Shown here: positions 16,004-23,444 of the stretch, in pieces
Numbering within the stretch: position 1 is the first letter of the stretch
Layout of the letters: every line of letters starts with the position of its first letter
NCBI GenBank assembly: GCA_030146365.1
Contig: JASLBU010000077.1
Coordinates: 1-31,440 of the forward strand
Direction of reading: 5' to 3'
Length of the DNA stretch: 31,440 nt
From: Candidatus Limnocylindria bacterium
GTDB taxonomy: Bacteria > Chloroflexota > Limnocylindria > QHBO01
The notes under the pieces: model-generated
The model's database searches: none
What the model was told of the DNA's origin: nothing
What the model saw: only the letters and a program-made list of their open reading frames with translations
Made by a program: the position numbers and the translations under genes

Positions 16004-16780
16004 CTGGCACGTTCGACGCCCGACGCGCTGTGGCGCGCGCCATCGGTCCGGGTCCTGCGGCCCGCGGCGCTGGCGTGCAGCGACCTCTGGCGCGGCAGTC
16101 TCCTGAAGGGCTGCACGCTGACGGTCCCGGCCGGGAACAGGCTTCTCGTCGTGAGCGAACCGGACGCCAGCGGCTCGATGCTCCTCCGCGTGTTGGCCGG
16201 GCTCGCGCGCCGCTCGGCGGGCCACGTCCAGATCGCCGGCCTCACGGACCCCTCCGCCCACGGATGGGGACGACGGATCGCCTACCTCGGCCCCGATCCG
16301 GGGGTCCATGCCTGGATGACGCCTCGTGAGGCGCTCGAGCTCGCCGGCCGGCTCCTGGAGCTGGACAGGTCGACCGCGGCCCGCCGGATGGGCGAGGCGG
16401 TCGACCGCGCGCGCATCCCGGTCTCGAGCCTCGACCGCCCGGTCCGGCGAGGGGGCGCCGCCCTTGCGCAGCGCGTCGGGTTCGCGGCTGCGCTCATCGC
16501 GGACCCCGAAGTGCTGCTGCTCGACGAGCCGCTGCGGAGCATTGGCAGTGACGAGCGCTCCCGGCTGCTCACGTTGCCGGCGGACCGGCGGACGGTCATC
16601 CTGCACAGCCGCCACCCGGCCAGCGAGGCCGGCCACGTCAGTCACGTCGCGCTGCTGCGCGCCGGGCGGGTGGCGATGCTCGCGCCGGCTGCGGACGTGG
16701 AGGCGCTCGGTGAGGGCCTCGCCATGCGCGCCATCACGGCGCTCGCGGATCGGCGCCGGCCGGAGGCTGCCAGCCGGTGA
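16004..16780 (+). CDS. ABC-type ATP-binding protein with degenerate Walker A
   Basis: ABC ATPase fold, 258 residues from a CTG start. Walker B is normal (VLLLDEPL, about 170-177) and a Gly-Gly signature is present (RRGGAALAQRV), but the P-loop reads SEPDASGSML at 51-60. The invariant lysine is replaced by serine and the first and second glycines are missing. The switch histidine is probably H204 (HSRHP). An excellent AGGAGG (15991-15996) lies seven bases before CTG 16004, and no ATG, GTG or TTG in frame fits it. The alternative ATG at 15953 has no Shine-Dalgarno. The stop overlaps the permease start. ATP binding is doubtful, so it may be regulatory or need another ATPase. Confidence 0.72.
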   Translation: MARSTPDALWRAPSVRVLRPAALACSDLWRGSLLKGCTLTVPAGNRLLVVSEPDASGSMLLRVLAGLARRSAGHVQIAGLTDPSAHGWGRRIAYLGPDPGVHAWMTPREALELAGRLLELDRSTAARRMGEAVDRARIPVSSLDRPVRRGGAALAQRVGFAAALIADPEVLLLDEPLRSIGSDERSRLLTLPADRRTVILHSRHPASEAGHVSHVALLRAGRVAMLAPAADVEALGEGLAMRAITALADRRRPEAASR

Positions 16781-17475
16781 GCCAGTCCGGCACGATGGTG
16801 TGGCTCGCCATCCGCGAGCTGTGGATCTCCTTCCGCCTCATCGCGCTGCTGGTGGCATTCGTGGGTGCCGGCGCGGCGGTGGCGCTCCTGCCGGCCGCCC
16901 TGGCGACGATGCTGGAACGTCTGGCGGTCGGGCTGGGCGCCGCGACGCTGGTCGCTGCCGGCGTGGCCGCCTGGTCCATCGCGTTCGACCGCGTGCACGG
17001 CAGGGCCGCGTGGCTGGTGAGCCGCTCCGTGCCAAGGGCGACCCTGGTGACAGCGTGGTTCGCCACCATCGCCGGCGTCGCATTGCTCGGCGTGCTGACG
17101 GCGGTGGTCCTCGGGTGGCTCGCGGCCGCGGGCGGGTTTCCGCGCCCCGATGCCCTCGCGTTCGGGGCGACGGCGATGGGCATCGGCGCCGGTGTCATGG
17201 CTGCCGTGGCGCTCGGACTGGTGGCCGGCGTCCTCCTGTGCCCGCGGGCGGCCGCGGCTGCGACGATACTGCTGGCGGTCGCCGTCGGCCTCGGCGCGTG
17301 GGTGGCGCCGGACATTCGACAGCTCGTTCCCGGTGGCGCGATCGCGATGCTGGCGGACCTCTACGACGGCTCGTCCGGACCGGCCCCTGGCCTGGCCTCT
17401 GCGGGGGTCAGCCTCCTCGTCGCTGCCGCGCTCATCCTGCTGGCCCGGCTACTGCTGCGACGCTCCGACCTGTGA
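16777..17475 (+). CDS. Hydrophobic membrane protein, probable ABC transporter permease
   Basis: This 232-residue protein has about six hydrophobic helices, including LIALLVAFVGAGAAVALLPA, VGLGAATLVAAGVAAWSIAF, LVTAWFATIAGVALLGVLTA and ASAGVSLLVAAALILLARLL, and a short Arg-rich end (LLRRSDL). I recognise no specific family motif. It is called a permease because its GTG start overlaps the stop of the ABC ATPase gene (GTGA at 16777-16780, GGAGG about nine bases ahead) and its size and topology suit an ABC-2 or heme-exporter-type subunit. The stop overlaps the start of the MFS gene, so the three genes form one coupled unit. Confidence 0.65.
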   Translation: MSQSGTMVWLAIRELWISFRLIALLVAFVGAGAAVALLPAALATMLERLAVGLGAATLVAAGVAAWSIAFDRVHGRAAWLVSRSVPRATLVTAWFATIAGVALLGVLTAVVLGWLAAAGGFPRPDALAFGATAMGIGAGVMAAVALGLVAGVLLCPRAAAAATILLAVAVGLGAWVAPDIRQLVPGGAIAMLADLYDGSSGPAPGLASAGVSLLVAAALILLARLLLRRSDL

Positions 17476-19040
17476 GCGATCAGCCCAGCCCGCCCGTTCG
17501 GATCCACCCGCTGGCAGCCTGGACGGCCCTCGCCTTCGCGAGCCTGGGCGTCCTGCTCGGCGGGGCGGAGCTCATGGTCGTCGCGATCGCCCTGCCGTCG
17601 ATCGTTGCCGACTTCGGCGGCTGGGCCGACCTGGGTCGCGTGAGCTGGATCATCAACGCCTATCTGCTCGCCTACGTGGTCGCGATGCCCCTCGCCGGGC
17701 GGGGGGCCGATCTCTGGGGCGCGCTGCGGCTCTACATCGTCGCGCTGCTGCTGTTCATCGTGGGCAGCGCCGGCGCGGGGCTGTCGCGGCTGGCCGGTGC
17801 GGAGGACGGCCTGAGCTGGCTCATCGGCTTTCGGGCGGTGCAGGGCTTCGGCGGCGGCGCGCTGGTACCGCTGTCCATGGCGCTGGCAAGCCACCTGTTC
17901 GCCGGGCGGGCGCGGGCCGCGGCGCTGGGGCTGGAGGGCGCGGCAACCTATGTCGGCATGGCCATCGGCCCGGCGTACGGCGCGTGGGTGCTGCTCAACT
18001 TCAACCTTCCGATCCCGGGGCTCGACATGGCCAGCTGGCAGTGGATCTTCCTGCTGAACGTGCCGATCGGGATCGTGACCCTGCTGCTGATCTACGTCGT
18101 TGCCGGCGGCATCGAGACGCCACGGCTGCGCGCCCCCCTGGATTTGGGCGGGGCTGCGGTGCTCAGCGTGTCGCTGGTGGCGGGCATCGGTGCGATCACC
18201 GTCTCCGGCACCGCCGGCTGGACGGATCCGCTCGTGCTCGGCGGACTGGCGTTGTCGCTCACGGCCCTGCTCGCCTTCGGCTGGTTGGAGCTCCGCCGAC
18301 GCGCCCCGCTCATCGAGCTGCGGCTGTTCCGGGATTCGGCGTTCGCGGCCGCCAACGCGGTGAGCCTGCTGACCGGGTACACCCTGGCGACGGCGATCAT
18401 CGGCGGGCCAGTGTTCGTGAACCGAGTCCTGTTCGGCTCCGATGCGGATGCCTCGGTCGCGCTCACGGCCCTCACGTTGGCGATCGCGGCCACGGCCCTG
18501 GCCGGCGGGCTCGCCACGGGCTTCATCGGCGAACGGATCGTCACGGTCGCCGGCGTGACGCTGAGCGCGGCAGGCCTCTGGCTGGCGCTCGGCTGGTCGC
18601 CCGACACCGGCCTCGATCAGCTCGTGCGCGACCTCGCGGTCTTCGGCGCCGGCTTCGGGCTCACCGTCTCCCCACGGGCCACGGCGGCCGTCGAGGCGGC
18701 GGGGGCGGGCGCCTACGGCATGGCCAGCGCCATGGTGCAGATAAGCCGCACGATCGGCATGAGCGTTGGGCTCGCGTTGCTGACCTCCCTGGGCCAGAGC
18801 CGGATCGACGAGCTGTCGGCGCTCATCAACGACCCGGTGCGCCGCGACGCCCTGGTGACCGACCTGGGAAGGCCGGAGTTCGTCGGCGTGGATCCCCAGG
18901 CCTCGCTCGCCCTCGTCGGGCTGCTCGAGACATGGTCACAGGGCGAGGCGTCGGGCGTGCTGCGACTCGTGTTCGCCATCGCGCTCGGGGTCGCCATCGC
19001 GACGCTGCTGCCGGCCTGGTTCGTGCGCGGACGGCGCTGA
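17472..19040 (+). CDS. MFS exporter, DHA2 (14-TM, EmrB/QacA-like)
   Basis: Proton-driven exporter of 522 residues. The GTG start at 17472 overlaps the previous stop (GTGA). Family marks are ALPSIVADFGGWADLGRVSW and WIINAYLLAYVVAMPLAGRG in the first two helices, a motif-A-like loop GRGADLWGALRLY, and the exporter motif C in EGAATYVGMAIGPAYGAWVL. About 14 hydrophobic helices can be traced, which fits the DHA2 subgroup. Known members expel drugs, and some move lipids or cell-wall compounds. The divergent inositol-lipid operon and the shared operator region raise the possibility of a lipid-related substrate, but the sequence does not show it. Confidence 0.87.
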   Translation: MSDQPSPPVRIHPLAAWTALAFASLGVLLGGAELMVVAIALPSIVADFGGWADLGRVSWIINAYLLAYVVAMPLAGRGADLWGALRLYIVALLLFIVGSAGAGLSRLAGAEDGLSWLIGFRAVQGFGGGALVPLSMALASHLFAGRARAAALGLEGAATYVGMAIGPAYGAWVLLNFNLPIPGLDMASWQWIFLLNVPIGIVTLLLIYVVAGGIETPRLRAPLDLGGAAVLSVSLVAGIGAITVSGTAGWTDPLVLGGLALSLTALLAFGWLELRRRAPLIELRLFRDSAFAAANAVSLLTGYTLATAIIGGPVFVNRVLFGSDADASVALTALTLAIAATALAGGLATGFIGERIVTVAGVTLSAAGLWLALGWSPDTGLDQLVRDLAVFGAGFGLTVSPRATAAVEAAGAGAYGMASAMVQISRTIGMSVGLALLTSLGQSRIDELSALINDPVRRDALVTDLGRPEFVGVDPQASLALVGLLETWSQGEASGVLRLVFAIALGVAIATLLPAWFVRGRR

Positions 19041-19052
19041 GGGGCCGGTGCG

Positions 19053-19796
19053 TCAGCCGGCCGGCTCGGCCACCACGACCAGCTCTCCCCAGTTCCGGTT
19101 GTAGCCCTGCGAAGTCTGCAGCGTCAGGCGCTCGTGGTCGGTGGGAAGGGTCCAGAACCCACCCGCGGAGCAGTCGTCGTGGATCTGCAGGGCCAGCGGC
19201 GGGTCCTGTGGATTGAGGGCCGGGTCGGCATTGGGGTCGGGGCACGGCACGTTGGGCCGGACCTCGGTCACGACGTAGCGCAGCACGGAGTCGTCCGACA
19301 TTCGGACGAGGACCTCGGCGCCGACCTGTACGTTCCAGAGCGGCTTGAACAGGGTGCCGAGCGCGTGGGCGAACACGTACGAATTGGTGTTCCGCCCAGG
19401 CTGGCTGCTCGACCGCAGAATGTACGCGGCGTCGGTGGGGGGGAAGTTGTCCGTCTCGCCGGCCACTGACTGCCGCACGACGACGTTGATGCCGACCGAC
19501 GGAATCTCGAGTTGCGCCGCGGTCACTCCGGCGGGAAGCGGGGTCGGCGTCGGCGGCTCGGTGGGTTCCGCGCTGGGCTCGGCGCTGCTCCCCGGCGACC
19601 GGCTCGCGGTGACACTTGGACCGGCCGCGGTGGCGGCGGGCGACGCGGCGGACGACGCGGCGGACGCGGACGCGCGCGCGATCGGCGACAGGCTCGGCGC
19701 TGACCCGCCCAGGTCGACGTTCAGCCCGACGATAATGAGGGCGATTCCCGCCACCGCCAGCACCAGGGGCAGCGCCCAGGAAGAGAGTCGCTTCAC
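19053..19796 (-). CDS. Sortase-fold protein lacking the catalytic cysteine
   Basis: Membrane-anchored extracellular protein of 247 residues. It has an N-terminal hydrophobic helix (LPLVLAVAGIALIIVGL), then a long Ser/Ala/Pro/Thr-rich stalk, then a sortase domain starting near LEIPSVGINVVVRQS. The conserved histidine region is SYVFAHALGTLF. Where sortases have the nucleophile (TLxTC), this protein reads LTLQTSQGYNRNWGELVVVA, with serine encoded by TCG, two base changes from a cysteine codon. Two cysteines exist elsewhere (NVPCPD, DDCSAG) but not at this place. The GTG start at 19796 is adjacent to the divergent otsB start. Transpeptidase activity is unlikely; it could bind peptides or use serine. 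Confidence 0.75.
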   Translation of the reverse strand: MKRLSSWALPLVLAVAGIALIIVGLNVDLGGSAPSLSPIARASASAASSAASPAATAAGPSVTASRSPGSSAEPSAEPTEPPTPTPLPAGVTAAQLEIPSVGINVVVRQSVAGETDNFPPTDAAYILRSSSQPGRNTNSYVFAHALGTLFKPLWNVQVGAEVLVRMSDDSVLRYVVTEVRPNVPCPDPNADPALNPQDPPLALQIHDDCSAGGFWTLPTDHERLTLQTSQGYNRNWGELVVVAEPAG

Positions 19797-20633
19797 GTGG
19801 CCGAGTCTACCCGCGGTGCCGATGGACCGCTCACCCGCGCCCTGGCCCTCGCCTACGACGCTCTGTCGGTGGCCCCGGCCGGCGTCCTCACCGACTTCGA
19901 TGGGACGCTGTCGCCGATCGTGGCGGACCCTTCGGCCGCCCGTCTCGTCGAGGGAGCGGAGGACGCGCTCGCCAGCCTGGTCGGCCGGGTCGCAGTCGTG
20001 GCGGTGATCACCGGCCGGGCCCCGCTCGACGCGCGGCTGATGACCGGGGTCCCCGGCCTGCTCATCGCCGGCAACCACGGGACAGAGTGGCTCGAGCCCG
20101 ACGCCGATGCGCCGGTCGCGTCACCCGAAGCCGCACGGGCGAGGCGGGCCATCGCCGAAGTCGTCGGGCGCCTGCCGCGGCTCCGCGGGGTCGTGGTCGA
20201 GGACAAGGGCATCTCCGCCTCGGTCCACTACCGAAACGCCCGCGACCCGGAGGTCGCGCACCGCACCCTCCTGCGGGCGATCGGGATGCTGGATCCGGCC
20301 CTCGAGCGGCGCTCGGGACGGATGAGCATCGAGCTTCGGCCCGTCGGCCTGGGGGACAAGGGTGCCGCGGCGCGCGCCGTCGCCGAGCGCTTCGGATTGC
20401 GCGGCGCGCTCGTGATGGGCGATGACGTGACGGACCTCGACATGTTCGGCGCCGTCGCCGAGCTGCGGGCCGCGGGCCGCCTGCGCGCGGCGATCGTCGC
20501 GGTCGGCGGTGGCGGAATCGAGGTGCCCGCGGAGGTCACGGCCGCGGCGGACGTCGTGCTGGATGGCCCGGCGGATGCGGCGCGGATGCTGACGGCGCTG
20601 GCGGAGCGGCTGCCGGTGCCGGTGTCTCGTTAG
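19797..20633 (+). CDS. otsB: Trehalose-6-phosphate phosphatase
   Basis: HAD-family phosphatase releasing trehalose from trehalose 6-phosphate. The nucleophile motif TDFDGTLSPI is at residues 32-41 (D33, D35). Other family blocks are ITGRAPLDARLM, LLIAGNHGTEWLE, ELRPVGLGDKGAAAR and the metal-binding VMGDDVTDLDMFG. From the GTG at 19797, with AGGAAGAG about ten bases ahead, it is 278 residues, normal for the family. Its start abuts that of the divergent sortase-like gene, so each promoter must lie inside the other's coding region. Its end overlaps the end of the convergent MFS gene by four bases. The matching synthase gene is at 21934-23436. Confidence 0.92.
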   Translation: MAESTRGADGPLTRALALAYDALSVAPAGVLTDFDGTLSPIVADPSAARLVEGAEDALASLVGRVAVVAVITGRAPLDARLMTGVPGLLIAGNHGTEWLEPDADAPVASPEAARARRAIAEVVGRLPRLRGVVVEDKGISASVHYRNARDPEVAHRTLLRAIGMLDPALERRSGRMSIELRPVGLGDKGAAARAVAERFGLRGALVMGDDVTDLDMFGAVAELRAAGRLRAAIVAVGGGGIEVPAEVTAAADVVLDGPADAARMLTALAERLPVPVSR

Positions 20634-21931
20634 ACGGCGGCCCGGCGCGCCTCCAGCGCGCGCCGATCGGCGGCGCGGAACCACGTCCAGTACAGGCTGG
20701 TGGCGATCCCGTACAGCGCGATCACCGTCAGGAAGTTCACGGTATAGCCGCCATCGAAGCCGAGCGTTGCCTGGAGCAACGCGTACCACGCGCCGCCGAT
20801 GACCCAGCCGAGCTGCCACAGGACGCTCATGGCGGCGGCCAGCGTGGCTCGCTCCGTCGGCGCCACGTGCTCCATCGCGAAGGCGGAGAAGATCGGATTG
20901 CCCGCGTTCATCAGCGAGTTCCGCACGGCCATCGCCAGGATCACGGTCCACAGCAGCGGCGAGAACCCGAGGACGGCCAGGAACGGGAGGCTGGCGGCCT
21001 GCACCACCACGACCGAGGTGATCTGCCCGAACCGGCGGGCGAGCCGAGGCTGGGCCAGCATGGCGGCCACCGTCCCCAGGCTGGTGAAGGCGAACAGGGC
21101 GTTCAGCGAGGCCAGGTCGAGGCCGAACTTGCCCTGCACGAAGACGTTGAGGAACGGGATCACCTGGCCGGCTCCGATGGCGATCAGGAAGCCGGGCAGA
21201 AGCAGCCGCACGAAGCGCCCGCGGCTCTCGACCGCCATCCCGAACCGCGCGCGCACGGGGCGCTCGGCACCGCCACGGTCCCGCTCGCCGCTGGCGCCGG
21301 GACGTCTCTCCGCGCGCCTGGCGGGCCGGTCGTCGCGAATCACCGCGATCGTGCCCAGCGCCACGACGAGGAGCACGGTCATGATCACCAGGATGATCCG
21401 GTACGTGGCCGGGCCGCCGGGCTCGTAGCCGAGGGCGGAGGCGATCGTGGTGGCCACCACACCGCCGAGGACCGCCGCGAAGACGTTGGTCAGGGCCTGG
21501 ATGGCCGACTGCGTGGCGAACAGCTCGTTCCGGTGCGCCGCGTCGCTGTGCTCCGCCAGGAACGGCGACTGGACGACGAGGAGCGATTGCTGGCCGATGT
21601 TCCACAGCGCGGCGAAGGCGATCAGCGCCGGCAGCGCATCCACCAGCTGCAGGCCGACCACGGCCAGGATCGCCAGGCCGATGCCGCCCGCCATCACGCG
21701 GCGCCGACCGATGCGGTCGGAGAGCGCGCTTGCCGGAAAGGCGGTGAGGGCGCCCGCGATGGAGCTGGTCGTGGCCACCACGCCGATCGTGGCCGGCTCG
21801 TACCCGAGCGAGGCGAGGTAGAGGTTGAAGTCGATCCAGTAGAGGCTCAGCGCGCCGCCCGCCACGGCGGTCGTGGCGAGAAAGATGCGCGCGTCGCGCT
21901 GGAAGCGGCCGATGGCGCGGGGCAGCCGCAC
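20630..21931 (-). CDS. MFS transporter (12-TM type)
   Basis: Membrane transporter of 433 residues with two halves of about six helices. Motif A is clear in the first half (ASALSDRIGRRRVMAGG). The halves are separated by an Arg/Glu-rich loop (DDRPARRAERRPGASGERDR). The second half shows FLNVFVQGKFGLDLASLNAL and AQPRLARRFGQITSVVVV. The GTG start at 21931 lies two bases after the stop of otsA, so the two are probably co-transcribed. Placement between otsA and otsB could suggest a sugar or osmolyte substrate, but the sequence is equally compatible with a drug exporter. Confidence 0.8.
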   Translation of the reverse strand: MRLPRAIGRFQRDARIFLATTAVAGGALSLYWIDFNLYLASLGYEPATIGVVATTSSIAGALTAFPASALSDRIGRRRVMAGGIGLAILAVVGLQLVDALPALIAFAALWNIGQQSLLVVQSPFLAEHSDAAHRNELFATQSAIQALTNVFAAVLGGVVATTIASALGYEPGGPATYRIILVIMTVLLVVALGTIAVIRDDRPARRAERRPGASGERDRGGAERPVRARFGMAVESRGRFVRLLLPGFLIAIGAGQVIPFLNVFVQGKFGLDLASLNALFAFTSLGTVAAMLAQPRLARRFGQITSVVVVQAASLPFLAVLGFSPLLWTVILAMAVRNSLMNAGNPIFSAFAMEHVAPTERATLAAAMSVLWQLGWVIGGAWYALLQATLGFDGGYTVNFLTVIALYGIATSLYWTWFRAADRRALEARRAAV

Positions 21932-21933
21932 GT

Positions 21934-23436
21934 TCAGCGCCCGCCGGCGATCTCGGCGAGATCCTCGAGCTGGCGGCGCAGCCACCAGGTGACGTCTTCG
22001 CGCTCGACCCCTCTCCGGAGCGTCGCCAGCCTCCTGCGCCGTTCGTCCGCGTCCATCCCGAGGCCGCGCGCCAGCGCCTCGGCGGTGCCGACGACGTCGG
22101 CGGGCGCCACGGCCAGCGCCCCATCGGCCATCTGGTCGAACGCACCGGCCGTCTCCGACAGCACCAGGGCCGCATCACGCTGGGAGACGATGACCGCCTC
22201 CTTGGCCACGAGGTTCATGCCGTCGACCAGCGGGTTGACGAGGATCACGTCGGCGATCGACAGCCCGGCCAGCGCCTGGGCGTAGTCGTTCTCGTAGAAG
22301 ATCTGCACCGGCCGCCACCCGGCGCGTCCGAACCGGGCATTGATCCGGTCGACCGCGTTCTGCACCGTGCGCCCGTAGTCGCCGTACTCCCGCAGCCCGG
22401 TGCGCGATGGGACGAGGAAGGCGAGGAAGCTGATCCGGCCGCGAAGGCGCGGACGGCGCTGAAGGAGCATCTCGTACGCGAGGAAGCCGCGCAGGATGTT
22501 CTTCGACGGCTCGAGCCGGTCGACGCGCACGATCACTCGCTCCCTGGTCGCCGCCAGCAGCTGGTCCGCGCGGGTCCGCGCCGCCCGGGAGGCGGCGATG
22601 CGTCGCGTGGCCTCCACGTCGATGCTGATCGGGTAGCTGCGCACGTGGGTCGTTCGGCGCCGCCGGCGCACCGTGCCGGCGTCGTAGTCGACGGTCGCAT
22701 CGGGCACGAACGACTCGACGGTGCGCAGGAAGTTGTGCGCGTAGCGGGCGGTGTGGAATCCCACCACGTCGTTCGCCAGCAGGCCCCGGGCAATTCCCTC
22801 GCGGATTGGCGGCGCGATCGTCTGCCACATCGACGACGGCGGCCAGGGGATGTGCGTGAAGTGGCTCAGGATGGCGCGAGGCCGCTCCCTGCGGATGGTT
22901 TCCGCGGCGCAGTACAGGTGGTAGTCGTGGAGCATCACGCGAGGCGATCGGTCGCCGCGCACCTGCCCGAGCACGGCCTTGGCGAAGGCCTCGTTCATGG
23001 CGAGGTAGCCTCGTTCCCACGCCCGCATGAGCGCCGCATCGATGACCGGCCGCTCCGGCAGGTTCCACAGCTGGTGCTGGAGGAACCACAGGAACGGGTT
23101 GGCGATGACGTTGTAGGCCTGCTCGTACACCTGGCGCTCCACTGTCGCGAAGCGCAGTCGCACATGCTCGCCGCCGACCTTGTCGAGCAGCTTCGGGTCT
23201 GCGGCCGCGCGCCGATCGCCATCCCCCATGGCGGCCGCGATCCACGTGAGCGGCACGTGCCGACCGACCTGTCCGAGCGCCGTCACAAGGCCGCCCGAGC
23301 CCCTGCGTGGGCGGAGCGTCCCGTCCGCCCCGGCCGTGAAGGTCACCGGCCCGCGGTTGGTGGCGATGACCAGGCGCCGGTCACCGAGGAGCTCCGCGGC
23401 GGCGGCGCCGAGCCGCTGGTCGGCGGTCTGGGCCAT
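21934..23436 (-). CDS. otsA: GT20 trehalose-6-phosphate synthase
   Basis: Retaining glycosyltransferase making trehalose 6-phosphate from a sugar nucleotide and glucose 6-phosphate. GT20 blocks in order: ATNRGPVTF, GSGGLVTALG, HDYHLYCAAETIRRE, SHFTHIPWPPSSMW, GFHTARYAHNFLRT, RVDRLEPSKNILRGFLAYE, VNPLVDGMNLVAKEAV and LVLSETAGAFDQM. The Arg and Lys of the phosphate-binding motif are retained, but the usual RLDYSKG reads RLEPSKN. The start NRGP differs from NRLP of E. coli OtsA. The ATG at 23436 is nine bases after the nuoN stop and lacks a clear Shine-Dalgarno. 500 residues. A related GT20 activity such as glucosylglycerol-phosphate synthase is possible, but otsB nearby favours trehalose. Confidence 0.87.
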   Translation of the reverse strand: MAQTADQRLGAAAAELLGDRRLVIATNRGPVTFTAGADGTLRPRRGSGGLVTALGQVGRHVPLTWIAAAMGDGDRRAAADPKLLDKVGGEHVRLRFATVERQVYEQAYNVIANPFLWFLQHQLWNLPERPVIDAALMRAWERGYLAMNEAFAKAVLGQVRGDRSPRVMLHDYHLYCAAETIRRERPRAILSHFTHIPWPPSSMWQTIAPPIREGIARGLLANDVVGFHTARYAHNFLRTVESFVPDATVDYDAGTVRRRRRTTHVRSYPISIDVEATRRIAASRAARTRADQLLAATRERVIVRVDRLEPSKNILRGFLAYEMLLQRRPRLRGRISFLAFLVPSRTGLREYGDYGRTVQNAVDRINARFGRAGWRPVQIFYENDYAQALAGLSIADVILVNPLVDGMNLVAKEAVIVSQRDAALVLSETAGAFDQMADGALAVAPADVVGTAEALARGLGMDADERRRRLATLRRGVEREDVTWWLRRQLEDLAEIAGGR

Positions 23437-23444
23437 CCGGGGGC

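Noticed and set aside
19560..19700. Repeat-like GC-rich stretch in the sortase-like gene
   Set aside because: It is the coding sequence of the Ser/Ala/Pro-rich stalk, so the low complexity reflects protein composition rather than a DNA repeat element.
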